Source: Verrucomicrobiota bacterium
GTDB lineage: Bacteria > Verrucomicrobiota > Verrucomicrobiia > Limisphaerales > UBA1319
Assembly: GCA_022711435.1 (NCBI GenBank)
Contig: JAKLFB010000001.1
Location: 1-64,000, forward strand
Length of the DNA stretch: 64,000 nucleotides
Direction of reading: 5' to 3'
Shown here: piece by piece, positions 26,292 to 35,739 of the stretch
Numbering within the stretch: position 1 is the stretch's first letter
Layout: every line of letters starts with the position of its first letter
Made by a program: the position numbers and the translations under genes
Notes under the pieces: model-generated
The model's database searches: none
What the model was told of the DNA's origin: nothing
Seen by the model: only the letters and a program-made list of their open reading frames with translations

Positions 26292-27110
26292 TCAGCCCGG
26301 GAGCGCGCAGCATCGGATCCGGGCGCGCAGGCGGAGCTGGCGGGGATCGATCCGGGCCAGGGCGTCGAGGAGGCGGAACTGGAACGTGCCCGGCCCCGGG
26401 CACGCGCGGGCGGCGAGCTCGCCGGCCAGGCCGAACAGCGCCAGCGCCGCTGCGGCCGCCTGCCAGGGATCGTCCGATCGCGCGGCAACGGCGGCGGTCA
26501 GCGCGCTGGCGATGCAGCCGGTCCCGGTCAGCCGCCCCATCATCGGGTGGCCGTTGGCAACCCGGGCGGCGCGCCGCCCGTCCGTCACGAAATCCTCCGG
26601 GCCGGTCATGCTGACCACCACTCCGTGCCGCCGAGCCAGGCGGGCTGCGGCGTCATGAGCGGACGCGGCCGGGTCGGCGGCATCGACCCCCCGCGTGCGG
26701 GCCTTCTGGCCGTCGAGGGCGAGGATTTCGGAGGCGTTGGCTCGGACGATGGCGATGGTGCCGGTGGCCAGAAGGCGCAGGGCGGTTCGGGTGCGAAACC
26801 GGGTGGCTCCGGCGCCCACCGGGTCGAGGACGACCGGGATCCGGCGCTTTCGGGCGGCGGCGGCCGATGCGAGCATGGCCCGGATCCAGGATGCGGACAG
26901 CGTGCCGATGTTGAGGACGAGGGCGTCGGCCAGGCCGGTCATCTCGCGGACCTCTTCGATCGCGTGGGCCATCACCGGCGAGGCGCCCACAGCCAGCAGC
27001 GCGTTGGCGGTCGTGTTCATCACCACGTAATTGGTGATGTTGTGGACCAGGGGCGGACGCTGCCGCACCTCGTTCAGCATTCGATCCAGCGGGATCATCG
27101 ATCGGCTCAT
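26292..27110 (-). CDS. thiM: Hydroxyethylthiazole kinase
   Basis: The 272-residue enzyme phosphorylates 4-methyl-5-(2-hydroxyethyl)thiazole for thiamine salvage. It has VHNITNYVVMNTTAN (22-36), VLDPVGAGATRFR near 93, and GRLTGTGCIASAL with the GTGC phosphate-binding loop. The length is typical. No thiE or thiD is adjacent and I see no TPP riboswitch in the 160 bp upstream. It converges on the XylR-type gene with a 19-bp gap. Confidence 0.93.
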   Translation of the reverse strand: MSRSMIPLDRMLNEVRQRPPLVHNITNYVVMNTTANALLAVGASPVMAHAIEEVREMTGLADALVLNIGTLSASWIRAMLASAAAARKRRIPVVLDPVGAGATRFRTRTALRLLATGTIAIVRANASEILALDGQKARTRGVDAADPAASAHDAAARLARRHGVVVSMTGPEDFVTDGRRAARVANGHPMMGRLTGTGCIASALTAAVAARSDDPWQAAAAALALFGLAGELAARACPGPGTFQFRLLDALARIDPRQLRLRARIRCCALPG

Positions 27111-27225
27111 GGGGCATTATCAATGCACGAGTTGCGGCGCAGCGTCAACCGGATCGGGGGTGCGGAAGGCGCTGGCCGCCCCCCTTCGCCTCACACCCCC
27201 GGGTTCTGCGCGCCGCTTGGAAGTT

Positions 27226-27254
27226 TTGACACCGAGATCCGGCTGGGCCAGACT
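27226..27254 (+). promoter_or_regulatory. Candidate promoter for the GH78 gene
   Basis: A perfect TTGACA at 27226-27231 is followed after 17 bp by CAGACT, a poor match to the -10 consensus. It lies 17 bp before the ATG at 27271 and 50 bp before the ATG at 27304. The second start would give a more normal leader. Confidence 0.3.
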
Positions 27255-27270
27255 GGATCTCATCTTACAT

Positions 27271-30200
27271 ATGAGCAATTTCCAAATTCTCCCGTTTCGA
27301 GGCATGGCGCACTGGGTCAGGGGCTGGGGCCGGGCAGGGCTGGTCTTGCTTGCAGGAGGGGCTCTGGCGGTTCAGGCCGCGAGCCCGATCCGGGTGACGG
27401 GCTTGCGATGCGAATACGCCGTCAATCCGATCGGCCTGGATGAGCCGGCGCCGCGGCTGAGCTGGATCCTCGAGTCGCCGGTGCGGAATCAGCGGCAGAC
27501 CGCTTATCAGATTCGAGTGGCGAGCAGCCCGGAGAGGCTGCGCGCGGGCCAGGCGGACCTGTGGGACAGCGGCCGGGTCGGCTCGGACCAATCGATTCAG
27601 GTCGTTTATGGGGGCAAAGCGCTGCCATCTCGGATGCGCTGCCATTGGCAGGTCCGCGTCTGGGATCGGGATGGCGAGCCGAGCGAGTATAGCGCGCCGG
27701 CGTTTTGGGAGATGGGGCTGCTCGAGCCGCGGGATTGGCAGGCGCGCTGGATCGGCTATGCGCCGGCCGGGGCCGGCGCCGAAGGGTGGCGCATGGCCCG
27801 ATGGATCTGGTATCCGGAAGGGAATCCCGCCGTCGAGGCCCCGCGCGCCGAGCGCTATTTCCGGCGCGGGTTTGCCCTGCCGGCCCAGGCGCGAGTCCGC
27901 CAAGCCACGCTCCGGCTGAGCGCGGACGATCAGTTCGAGGTGTTCCTGAACGGGCAGGCGGCGGGGCGGAGCAGCGGGCAGAGGGACGCCTGGCGGACCC
28001 TGGCGGTCCTGGACGTGACCCGGCGCCTGCAGCCGGGCGCCAACGTGCTGGCGGTGGCCGTCACCAACAAGGGATCCGCGGCGGGATTGCTGGCCCGGCT
28101 CACAGTCGATCTCGAGTCGGGCGATGCGATCACGGTGGCGACCGATGGCAGATGGCGGGCGGCCGATCGCCGGGCCAACGGGTGGGAGATGGCGGGTTTC
28201 GACGATGGATCGTGGGGGGCTGCGCAAGAGGTGGCGGCGGCCGGCGAGGGGCCATGGAGAGCGCTGGAGCTGAGTTCGATGGGGCCGGCGCCGTTCCTGC
28301 GCCGCGCGTTTCAGCTGCGGCCCGACATCCGGCAGGCGCGTCTCTATGCGACGGCCCTGGGCGTCTACGAGTGCTATCTCAATGGCCAGCGGGTCGGCGA
28401 GGATATCTTCAATCCGGGCTGGACGGATTATCGCCGGCGGGTTCAGTACCACACCTACGATGTGACGGCGCTGCTGGCGGCGGGCGACAACGCCATCGGA
28501 GTGATCCTCGGGGACGGATGGTATGCGGGCTACGTGGGTCTGGGCGGGCGGAACCGATACGGCCAGAGGCCGGCTGCGGCAGCCCAGCTCGAGGTCCTCT
28601 ATGCGGATGGATCCCGGGAATCGGTGTCGACGGATGGATCCTGGAAGGCAGCCGAGGGCCCCATTCGCCAGTCCGACATGCTGATGGGCGAGATCTACGA
28701 TGCGCGGCTCGAGATGCCCGGCTGGGACCGGGCTGGATTCGACGATGCGGGCTGGAAGCCGGTGATCGAGCAGGAGATCGCTGTGGCTCGGGTGGCGGCG
28801 GTGGACGAGCCGGTCCGAAAGACCGAGGAGCTCGAGGTGCGCGAGGTGACCGAGCCCAAGCCGGGTCTGTTCGTGTTCGATCTGGGGCAGAACATGGTGG
28901 GGTGGGCGCGGCTGAAGGGGCGCGCGCCGGCCGGCACGGCCGTCACCCTGCGATTCGCCGAGATGCTCAACCCGGACGGGACGATCTACACCGCGAACCT
29001 GCGGGGCGCGCGATGCACGGATCAATACGTGTTCAAAGGGAGCGGCGAGGAGGTCTATGAGCCGCGCTTCACGTTCCATGGATTCCGGTATGTCGAGGTG
29101 ACCGGCCACCCCGGCCGGCCGCGGCCGGAGTCGATCACGGGCGTGGTCGTCCATTCGGACACGCCGGCTGCCGGGACCTTTGTTTGCTCGCACCCGGGGC
29201 TCAACCAGCTCCAGAGCAACATCCGCTGGGGCCAGCGCGGCAACTTCCTCAGCGTGCCGACCGACTGTCCCCAGCGCGATGAGCGCCTGGGCTGGATGGG
29301 CGACGCGCAGATCTTCATCCGGACGGCCACCTTCAACATGGACGTGGCCCGGTTCTTCACCAAGTGGTGCCAGGACGTCGAGGATGCCCAGCGGCCGGAT
29401 GGCGCGTTCACGGATGTGTCGCCGGCGGTGGCGGCGGGGGCGGGTACGGCGGCGTGGGGCGATGCCGGCGTGGTTTGCCCGTGGACAATCTACCGGGTGT
29501 ATGGCGACACGCGGATCCTCGAGCGGCGCTACGAGTCCGGAGCCCGCTGGATCGAGTACATGCGGAAGAACAGCCGCGAGCTGTTGCGCCCGGCCCAGGG
29601 GTATGGCGACTGGCTCTCGCTGCAGGCCGATACGCCCAAGGATCTGCTGGCCACCGCCTATTTCGCCGGCAGCACCCGGCTGATGTCCTCGATGGCGCGC
29701 GTCCTGGGGCGCGAGGAGGACGCGCGGAAGCACGCCTCCCTCTATGAGGAGATCCGGCGCGCGTTCATCCGCGCCTACTGGGGCGCCGATGGCCGGCTCA
29801 AGGGCGACACGCAGACCGCCTATGTGCTGGCCCTCTATTTCGGGCTGCTGCCGGAGGATCGGATAGAGACGGCCGTGCGCCGCCTGGTGGGAGACATCGA
29901 GGCGCGGGGCGGGCACCTGTCGACCGGGTTCGTGGGGACGGGCCTCCTGATGCCGGTTCTGGCAGCGGCGGGCCAATGGGACACAGCCTGCCGGCTGCTG
30001 ACCAACGAGACCTACCCGTCCTGGCTGTTCTCGGTCAAGCAGGGCGCCACCACCATCTGGGAGCGATGGGATGGATGGACGCCGGACCGCGGGTTCCAGG
30101 ACCCGGGCATGAACTCGTTCAATCACTATTCCTTCGGCGCGGTGGGAGCGTGGATGTACGAGGTGGCGGGCGGCATCGGCCTGGATCCTGCCGCGCCTGC

Positions 30201-30507
30201 GTTCAAGCATTTCCTGGTTCGGCCGCGTCCGGGGGGCGGCCTGACCTGGGCCCGTGCGGAGTTCCTGTCGATGCACGGGAAGATTGTGAGCGACTGGAGG
30301 ATCGAGGGCGGGGAGTTTCATCTGCGGGTCGTGGTGCCGGCCAACACCATGGCGACCATCTTCATTCCGTCGCTGCAGGCGGATGCGATCCGGGAGGAGA
30401 ACCGGCCGGTCGCCGAGTCGGGCGACCTGCAGTATCTGGGGAGCGTCGAAGGCGCCAGCGCATTCCTGGCCGGCTCGGGCGAGTACCGGTTCACGGCGCC
30501 GCGCTAG
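27271..30507 (+). CDS. Secreted GH78 alpha-L-rhamnosidase
   Basis: This is a 1078-residue alpha-L-rhamnosidase. A signal peptide is likely from the second Met (MAHWVRGWGRAGLVLLAGG, codon 12, 27304), which may be the true start. An Ig-like domain follows (about 40-155), then an extra beta-sandwich, carbohydrate-binding-like (about 170-325, FEVFLNGQAAG), the Bac_rhamnosid_N domain (about 345-520, YECYLNGQRVG), a concanavalin-like linker domain, and the (alpha/alpha)6 catalytic barrel. Catalytic motifs are DCPQRDERLGWMGDAQ near 664 and TIWERWDGW near 928, matching the acidic residues of known GH78 enzymes. It releases rhamnose from plant or algal polysaccharides outside the cytoplasm. Confidence 0.93.
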   Translation: MSNFQILPFRGMAHWVRGWGRAGLVLLAGGALAVQAASPIRVTGLRCEYAVNPIGLDEPAPRLSWILESPVRNQRQTAYQIRVASSPERLRAGQADLWDSGRVGSDQSIQVVYGGKALPSRMRCHWQVRVWDRDGEPSEYSAPAFWEMGLLEPRDWQARWIGYAPAGAGAEGWRMARWIWYPEGNPAVEAPRAERYFRRGFALPAQARVRQATLRLSADDQFEVFLNGQAAGRSSGQRDAWRTLAVLDVTRRLQPGANVLAVAVTNKGSAAGLLARLTVDLESGDAITVATDGRWRAADRRANGWEMAGFDDGSWGAAQEVAAAGEGPWRALELSSMGPAPFLRRAFQLRPDIRQARLYATALGVYECYLNGQRVGEDIFNPGWTDYRRRVQYHTYDVTALLAAGDNAIGVILGDGWYAGYVGLGGRNRYGQRPAAAAQLEVLYADGSRESVSTDGSWKAAEGPIRQSDMLMGEIYDARLEMPGWDRAGFDDAGWKPVIEQEIAVARVAAVDEPVRKTEELEVREVTEPKPGLFVFDLGQNMVGWARLKGRAPAGTAVTLRFAEMLNPDGTIYTANLRGARCTDQYVFKGSGEEVYEPRFTFHGFRYVEVTGHPGRPRPESITGVVVHSDTPAAGTFVCSHPGLNQLQSNIRWGQRGNFLSVPTDCPQRDERLGWMGDAQIFIRTATFNMDVARFFTKWCQDVEDAQRPDGAFTDVSPAVAAGAGTAAWGDAGVVCPWTIYRVYGDTRILERRYESGARWIEYMRKNSRELLRPAQGYGDWLSLQADTPKDLLATAYFAGSTRLMSSMARVLGREEDARKHASLYEEIRRAFIRAYWGADGRLKGDTQTAYVLALYFGLLPEDRIETAVRRLVGDIEARGGHLSTGFVGTGLLMPVLAAAGQWDTACRLLTNETYPSWLFSVKQGATTIWERWDGWTPDRGFQDPGMNSFNHYSFGAVGAWMYEVAGGIGLDPAAPAFKHFLVRPRPGGGLTWARAEFLSMHGKIVSDWRIEGGEFHLRVVVPANTMATIFIPSLQADAIREENRPVAESGDLQYLGSVEGASAFLAGSGEYRFTAPR

Positions 30508-30540
30508 CCCATCGGCGTGGGCGGCGGCGGGATGCGGTCT

Positions 30541-31872
30541 TCAGTCAAAGGACTCGACGCGGATCATGACCGGCGGCGCGCGGTTGACGGCGAGGCGCTG
30601 GATGCGATCGAGGGCGTGGGCGAGGGGGGCGTTGGGCGCCTCGTGGGTCATCAGTATGAGGGGCACCACGTCGCCCGCGTGGCCCTCGGGCTGGATGACC
30701 GAGGCGATGCTGATCCGGGCGCGTCCCAGGATGGCGGCGATCTGGGCCAGGACGCCCGGCTGGTCGAGCACCGTCAGGCGCAGGTAGTAGCGGCTCACCG
30801 CCTGGGCGATGGGGATGACCGCCCCGGCGCGCTCGTGGGGGACAAACGGCGGCACCCGGCACGGGGTGCCGAACTTCAGATCCAGAGCGGCATCGGCCAC
30901 ATCGCTCAAGACCGCGCTCGCCGTGGCGTCCTTGCCCGCGCCGCGGCCGTAGAAGAGCGTGTCGCCCACGATGTCGCCGCGGACAAAGATGGCGTTGAAC
31001 ACGTGATGGACGCTGGCCAGGACGTGGGAGCTGGGGATGAGGGCGGGGTAGACGGAGACCTGGATCCGGGAGCCGCGCGCGGCGCGGCCGGCGCGGCCCG
31101 CCGGCGAAGCGGCCTTGATGATGCCCAGCAGCTTGATCGTGTAGCCCAGCCGCTCGGCAAACTGGATGTCCGCCTGGCTCAGCCCGCGGATCCCTTCGAC
31201 ATGGACCGTCTCGGGGCGGACCCAGAACCCATGGGCCAGCGAGGCGAGGATGCCGATCTTGTGGAGCGAATCGTGGCCGTCGACGTCGAGGGATGGATCG
31301 GCTTCGGCATAGCCAAGGCGATGGGCCTCGGCCAGAACCGCCTCGAATCCGGCGCGCTCCTGCTTCATCCGGGTGAGGATGTAATTGCAGGTGCCATTGA
31401 CGATGCCGAAGAGGTGCGTGATGCGGTTTCCCACGAAACCTTCGCGAATGGCCTTGATGATGGGGATGCCGCCGGCGACGCTGGCTTCGTAGTAGAGGTT
31501 GGCGCGGGATTGGCCGGCGGCTTCGAACAGCTCCTCGCCATGGGCGGAGAGGAGGGCCTTGTTGGCGGTGACGACCGGCTTGCCGAGCCGCAGGGCCTCG
31601 AGCACCATGTCCCGGGCCACCGTCGTGCCCCCCGCCAGCTCCGCAACGATGTCGATGTCCGGACGCCGAACCATCGAGCGCCAGTCGGTGGTCAGAAGCG
31701 ATTCGGGGATCGGGTAGGGGCGGGGCTCGTCGAAGGCCTTGACGGCGATCTGGGCAAGATGGACGCGCATGCCGAGCCGGGAGGCCATCAGGGCGCCGTT
31801 CTGGCGCCATGCGTGGTAGACGCCGCTGCCGACCGTGCCGCCACCGATGATTCCCAGGTTGACCTGCTTCAT
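30541..31872 (-). CDS. hom: Homoserine dehydrogenase
   Basis: A 443-residue monofunctional enzyme that reduces aspartate semialdehyde to homoserine for threonine and methionine synthesis. It has the Rossmann motif GIIGGGTVGSGVYHAW (8-23), VVTANKALLSAHG, VNGTCNYILTRM, and YAEADPSLDVDGHDSLHK with the catalytic Asp and Lys residues. A C-terminal ACT domain (LTVLDQPGVLAQIAAIL, about 365-440) suggests feedback control by threonine. It is convergent with the GH78 gene and divergent from the membrane protein gene at 31937. Confidence 0.95.
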   Translation of the reverse strand: MKQVNLGIIGGGTVGSGVYHAWRQNGALMASRLGMRVHLAQIAVKAFDEPRPYPIPESLLTTDWRSMVRRPDIDIVAELAGGTTVARDMVLEALRLGKPVVTANKALLSAHGEELFEAAGQSRANLYYEASVAGGIPIIKAIREGFVGNRITHLFGIVNGTCNYILTRMKQERAGFEAVLAEAHRLGYAEADPSLDVDGHDSLHKIGILASLAHGFWVRPETVHVEGIRGLSQADIQFAERLGYTIKLLGIIKAASPAGRAGRAARGSRIQVSVYPALIPSSHVLASVHHVFNAIFVRGDIVGDTLFYGRGAGKDATASAVLSDVADAALDLKFGTPCRVPPFVPHERAGAVIPIAQAVSRYYLRLTVLDQPGVLAQIAAILGRARISIASVIQPEGHAGDVVPLILMTHEAPNAPLAHALDRIQRLAVNRAPPVMIRVESFD

Positions 31873-31936
31873 AAATGGGCGTCAGATTGCCCGGAAAGGC
31901 CTGGAGCGACAAACTAATTCTCAGGCGGAGAGATCG

Positions 31937-33055
31937 ATGCGCAAAGGCGCACAAGCTGCGGCGGCGTGGATCGGCGGGGTTGTCCTGCTGCTCGGGATGC
32001 CGCTGGCGGGCATCTGGCTCGCGGGCGCATCGGTGACGCCCTACCTGCAGATGCCGCCCCGGGCGGTTTTTGTCCCGCACGCGCCCTTCTCCTGGCCGGC
32101 ATTCTGCGGTTTGGGCCTGTTGGTTGGGGCGGCGACCTGGCCGCTGGCGCGGGGCGTGGCCAGAGGATGGCTGCGCCATCGCCGATCCGATGCGCCCGTG
32201 AGCGGGTTTCCCTGGTGGGGATGGGCGGCCTTGGTTTCGGGGTGCGGATTTTGGGTGCTGGCTTGGACTCGGTTTTCGTGGTTCCAGCCGCTGCAGCACC
32301 ACACCTTCACGCCGCTGTGGCTGGCGTACATCGTTGCCATGAACGCCCTCGCTTTTCGGCAGACCGGCCGCTCCCCGCTGACGCATCGGACGGGCGTGTT
32401 TCTCGGCCTTTTCCCCCTGAGCGCGCTGTTCTGGTGGCTCTTCGAGTATCTGAACCGATTCGTCGGGAATTGGCACTATGTCGGCGCTGACGCTCTGGGA
32501 GCGGGCGAGTATGTAGCGCGTGCGACGCTGTCGTTTTCGGTGGTGTTGCCGGCCTTTGTCGCCACGCGGGCCTGGCTGGCCGGGCGTCCGAGCATGTGGC
32601 GGGAATTGGCGGGCTGGAAGCCTGTCGCCGCGGCCAGGCCGGGGCTGCTTGCAGGGGCGGCCCTGGCTGTGGCGGCCTTGGGGTTGGCCGGGATTGGCAT
32701 CAGGCCGGAGCTGCTGTTTCCGCTGGTGTGGATCGCGCCTTTGGCTGTCGTGGCTTCCATCCGGGCGATGACCGGCCAACGGACCCTGTTGAACGATCTG
32801 GGGCAGGGTGACTGGCGGCGGATTGCGATGTCGGCAGCCGCGTCCGTGGTCTGCGGCTTTTTCTGGGAACTGTGGAACTACCATAGCCTGGACAAGTGGA
32901 TTTACAGCGTGCCGTTTGTCGATCGCTTTCATCTCTTCGAAATGCCGATCCTGGGCTATGCCGGGTATCTGCCCTTTGGGATCGAATGCGCCCTGGCGGC
33001 TGAGCTGATCGGGATGACGGGCGGCGAGGCTGTCGAGGCCGGATCCCGGGATTGA
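31937..33055 (+). CDS. Polytopic membrane protein of unknown function
   Basis: I do not recognise this 372-residue protein. It has about nine hydrophobic segments and little soluble sequence. The conserved-looking parts are WWLFEYLNRFVGNWHYVG (about 173-190) and, near the end, FFWELWNYHSLDKWIYSVP and FEMPILGYAGYLPFGIEC. Two Trp/Glu/Asn-rich motifs, each followed by an aromatic stretch at similar points of the two halves, suggest an internal duplication. Start ATG 31937 has GGAGAG seven bases upstream. It is followed 163 bp later by another unknown gene on the same strand. Confidence 0.75.
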   Translation: MRKGAQAAAAWIGGVVLLLGMPLAGIWLAGASVTPYLQMPPRAVFVPHAPFSWPAFCGLGLLVGAATWPLARGVARGWLRHRRSDAPVSGFPWWGWAALVSGCGFWVLAWTRFSWFQPLQHHTFTPLWLAYIVAMNALAFRQTGRSPLTHRTGVFLGLFPLSALFWWLFEYLNRFVGNWHYVGADALGAGEYVARATLSFSVVLPAFVATRAWLAGRPSMWRELAGWKPVAAARPGLLAGAALAVAALGLAGIGIRPELLFPLVWIAPLAVVASIRAMTGQRTLLNDLGQGDWRRIAMSAAASVVCGFFWELWNYHSLDKWIYSVPFVDRFHLFEMPILGYAGYLPFGIECALAAELIGMTGGEAVEAGSRD

Positions 33056-33218
33056 ACTGGATGGGCGGGGGCGCCCGGCTGGGGGCGTGCAGCGGCGCAA
33101 GACGCTCGAAGAAAAACATGCTGATCCGAGCGGCGAAACGGGGGGTGCAATACGATTGGCTTCCGCCCAGGGCGGCTTTGCGGTTGCGCGGAGGGATGGG
33201 TTGGGGCAAGATCCGGGA

Positions 33219-34442
33219 ATGCGGAACCGCTTGCCGATCATCCTGGCATTGTCGCTGGGATTGAATGTGCTGCTGGCGGGTGCGGCGTATTGGGGCTGGA
33301 GGCATGCGCGCGATGCCAGCCGGCCGGACGCGCCGCCAGCCAAGCCGGATCTGGCGGCTCCGCAACTCCAGCCTCCCGTGGTCGTGCGCCGCCAGTTCAT
33401 GGATTGGAGCGAGCTGGAGTCGACGAATTACGCGACCTACATCGGCAATCTGCGGGCCATCGGCTGCCCGGAAGCCACCATCTGCGACATCATCGTTGCC
33501 GACGTGAACCAGGTTTACGCCGGCAAGCGGGCGGCGGAGTCGGCGCGGATCGACATGCCGTGGTGGCGTGCGGATGCGGACCAGTTGGTTGGCCAGGCCC
33601 AGCTCGAGGTCTTGCAGCGTCTGGATGCCGAGCGCCGGGATCTGCTCCAAAGCCTGCTCGGGCCCGGCTGGGAGCAGTGTGAATCGGGCACAGCCGATCC
33701 GGTGGGGGTGCGATTGGCGGGGCCGGTTTTAGGGCAGCTGCCGCCCGAGACGCGGCGGGCGGTCGAGGAGATCGCGGCGCGGGCGGCGCTCCGCATGCAG
33801 AAGCTTCTGGCCCAGGACCAGGACCAGGACCAGGCGGTCGATCCAGCCGAGCTGGCTCGATTACGGCAGCAGATCCGAGCCGAGCTGGCGCGGGTGCTGA
33901 CCCCCGCGCAACTGGAGGAGTATCTCCTCCGGTATTCGGAGACGGCGGGGGGGCTTCGATCGCTGCTGGGCAGCTCGGGCTTGAGCGTGACGGAGGAGGA
34001 ATTCCGGCACTTGTTCCGGAGCCGCGACGCGCTGGACCAGCAGCCCGGCGGCGGGGCGGGCCCCAAGCGCCGCGAGCTCGAGTCTTCCTGGGAGCTGTCG
34101 CTCAAGCAGACGCTCGGCGCCGAGCGCTACCTGCAATATCAGCTCGCGCAGGACCCGGTCTACCGCACCACGCGGGCCAGCCTGGCCGACCTGGGCGCGC
34201 CCGTCTCGGTTCTGCCTCCGGTTTACGAGGTCAACCGGCTGGCGGCTGCGACGCGGCAGCGCATCGAGAGCGATCGAACGCTCACCGCCCAGGAGCGCGA
34301 GCTGGCGATCCGGCATGTCGAGGAAGAGCGGGCGAAATCGGTGCAGCGGATCCTCGAGAGGAACCTCGAAGCGTATCCTGGCGGCGCGGGCGCCGAGGAG
34401 CCGGGCCTGCCCCCGCTGCCGTGGCTTCAGACGGCGCCTTAG
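33219..34442 (+). CDS. Membrane-anchored protein of unknown function
   Basis: This 407-residue protein has one N-terminal membrane segment (LPIILALSLGLNVLLAGAAY, 5-24), then a Pro/Ala linker and a mostly helical soluble region. The stretch LRAIGCPEATICDII with ADVNQVYAGKR (about 80-105) recurs, as far as I recall, in unassigned verrucomicrobial proteins. A DQDQDQ run lies near 205. Charged helices with ELARVLTPAQLEEYLLR and LTAQERELAIRHVEEE suggest a periplasmic heat-resistance or zinc-stress type helical fold, but this is weak. Its stop codon TAG is made of two bases of the TTA flank plus the first base of the MITE-like element. Confidence 0.7.
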   Translation: MRNRLPIILALSLGLNVLLAGAAYWGWRHARDASRPDAPPAKPDLAAPQLQPPVVVRRQFMDWSELESTNYATYIGNLRAIGCPEATICDIIVADVNQVYAGKRAAESARIDMPWWRADADQLVGQAQLEVLQRLDAERRDLLQSLLGPGWEQCESGTADPVGVRLAGPVLGQLPPETRRAVEEIAARAALRMQKLLAQDQDQDQAVDPAELARLRQQIRAELARVLTPAQLEEYLLRYSETAGGLRSLLGSSGLSVTEEEFRHLFRSRDALDQQPGGGAGPKRRELESSWELSLKQTLGAERYLQYQLAQDPVYRTTRASLADLGAPVSVLPPVYEVNRLAAATRQRIESDRTLTAQERELAIRHVEEERAKSVQRILERNLEAYPGGAGAEEPGLPPLPWLQTAP

Positions 34443-34714
34443 GGGCCGTCAGAAAATAACCTTTGCACTTTGTCGCCAGCGCCGTGGGGGCAGATGCGAG
34501 GCGCAAGGGAGGGAGTGTATCCCCAGCGATACTCGACCGACCGAGCCACAAAGCAGATGGCCCGGCGCCGCCCCGCCCCTGCGGGCTGGGGGTGTTGGGC
34601 GCGCTGGCTGTGTTGCTCCTCGCTCACAGACCGCGCGGGTATGCTCGCTCGTCGCGCCTTGCCAGCCCGCCCAATCCCCTCCAGCAAAATCGGAATTAAT
34701 TTTTGCACAGACCC
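34442..34714 (-). mobile_element. MITE-like element, copy 1, between two convergent stop codons
   Basis: A 273-bp non-coding element, inverted relative to the copy at 59404-59676 and closely similar over most of its length. The end next to trpS is an intact 30-bp terminal repeat (34685-34714, TTTTTGCACAGACCC at the outer edge). The other end is degraded. TTA flanks both sides directly (34439-34441 and 34715-34717), consistent with a 3-bp target duplication. The flanks form the stop codons of both neighbours. No transposase is encoded, so it would need one in trans. Confidence 0.85.
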
Positions 34715-35680
34715 TTAATCGATCCCGCTGGCTCGGCGGGCGCGCTGCAGGACGACGGTGGCGGTGGCCCGGGCGCGCCGGGCGCCGTCGGCGAGGACCT
34801 GGTCGACGTAGTCCCGGTTGGATTCCAGCTCGGCGCGCCGGGCGCGGGCGGGTGCGAGGTAATCCCAATAGAGCTGGAACAGTGCCTTTTTGAGGTCCCC
34901 GTAGCCCAGGCCGCCGGCCCGGAGGCGCTCCTCGTAGTCGCGGCCGATTTCCGGGGGGGCGACCAGCTTGAGCAGCTGGAGTGCGGAGTTCTGATCCGCA
35001 TCGGGCTTGGGTTCGGCGGGGGTGCGGCTGTCCATGACGATGCTCATGATCCTCTTGCGGGCGGCCTTTTCCTCGCCGAACAGCTCGATGGTGTTGCCGT
35101 AGCTCTTGCTCATCTTCTGGCCATCGGTTCCGGGGACGACGGCGACGGCGTCCTGGATCCGGGGCTCGGGGACGACAAACGTGTCGCCATAGAGGAGGTT
35201 GAACTTGACGGCGATGTCGCGGGTGACCTCGACGTGCTGTTTCTGGTCGCGTCCGACGGGAACCACATTGGAGTCGTAGGCAAGGATGTCGGCGGCCATG
35301 AGGACAGGGTAGGAGAAGAGCCCGTGGCTGGGGGCGATGCCTTTGGCGAGCTTGTCTTTGTAGCTGTGGCAGCGCTCGAGGAGGCCCATGGGGGTCACCG
35401 TGCTGAGGATCCAGGTCAGCTCCGTCACCTCCGGCACATCGGATTGCCGGAAGAAGACCGCCTGCTTGGGATCGAGCCCGCAGGCCAGAAAATCCAGGGC
35501 GACCTCGATCGAATGGCGCCGCCGCTGGGCGGCGTCAAAGAGCGACGTCATCGAGTGATAATCGGCGATGAAATAGAAAGCTTCACCCTGCGTCTGGAGC
35601 TCGATGGCCGGCTTCATCATGCCGAAGTAATTGCCCAGATGCAGCGTTCCGGAAGGCTGGATGCCCGAAAGGATCCGCAT
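34715..35680 (-). CDS. trpS: Tryptophanyl-tRNA synthetase
   Basis: The class I synthetase charges tRNA(Trp). It has 321 residues, near the bacterial norm. The HIGH-like motif is SGTLHLGNYFG (10-20) and the KMSKS motif is GQKMSKSYGN (about 188-197). SYPVLMAADILAYDSNVVPVG and the GRDQKQHVE stretch are typical of the bacterial form. The ATG at 35680 fits the conserved N-terminus. The TAA stop coincides with the target-site copy flanking the MITE-like element. Confidence 0.97.
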   Translation of the reverse strand: MRILSGIQPSGTLHLGNYFGMMKPAIELQTQGEAFYFIADYHSMTSLFDAAQRRRHSIEVALDFLACGLDPKQAVFFRQSDVPEVTELTWILSTVTPMGLLERCHSYKDKLAKGIAPSHGLFSYPVLMAADILAYDSNVVPVGRDQKQHVEVTRDIAVKFNLLYGDTFVVPEPRIQDAVAVVPGTDGQKMSKSYGNTIELFGEEKAARKRIMSIVMDSRTPAEPKPDADQNSALQLLKLVAPPEIGRDYEERLRAGGLGYGDLKKALFQLYWDYLAPARARRAELESNRDYVDQVLADGARRARATATVVLQRARRASGID

Positions 35681-35739
35681 ATATCGGGCGGAAGCTAGCA
35701 GGCGGATCGGCGGGGTTCAATGCCGAAGTGCCCGGGCGT

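Noticed and set aside
26653..27123. A second minus-strand frame over thiM
   Set aside because: It is the same DNA in another frame; the thiM frame carries the full set of family motifs.
27111..27270. A TPP riboswitch upstream of thiM
   Set aside because: The conserved CTGAGA and related core elements are not present on the minus strand in this gap.
27265..30321. A 1018-codon minus-strand open frame over the rhamnosidase gene
   Set aside because: The plus strand encodes a complete GH78 enzyme; the opposite frame has low-complexity Arg/Pro/His composition typical of GC-rich shadows.
30545..33400. A 951-codon minus-strand open frame across hom and the membrane protein gene
   Set aside because: It crosses two real genes in the wrong frame, is Arg/Pro-rich, and shows no domain. 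Homoserine dehydrogenase in another frame explains the region.
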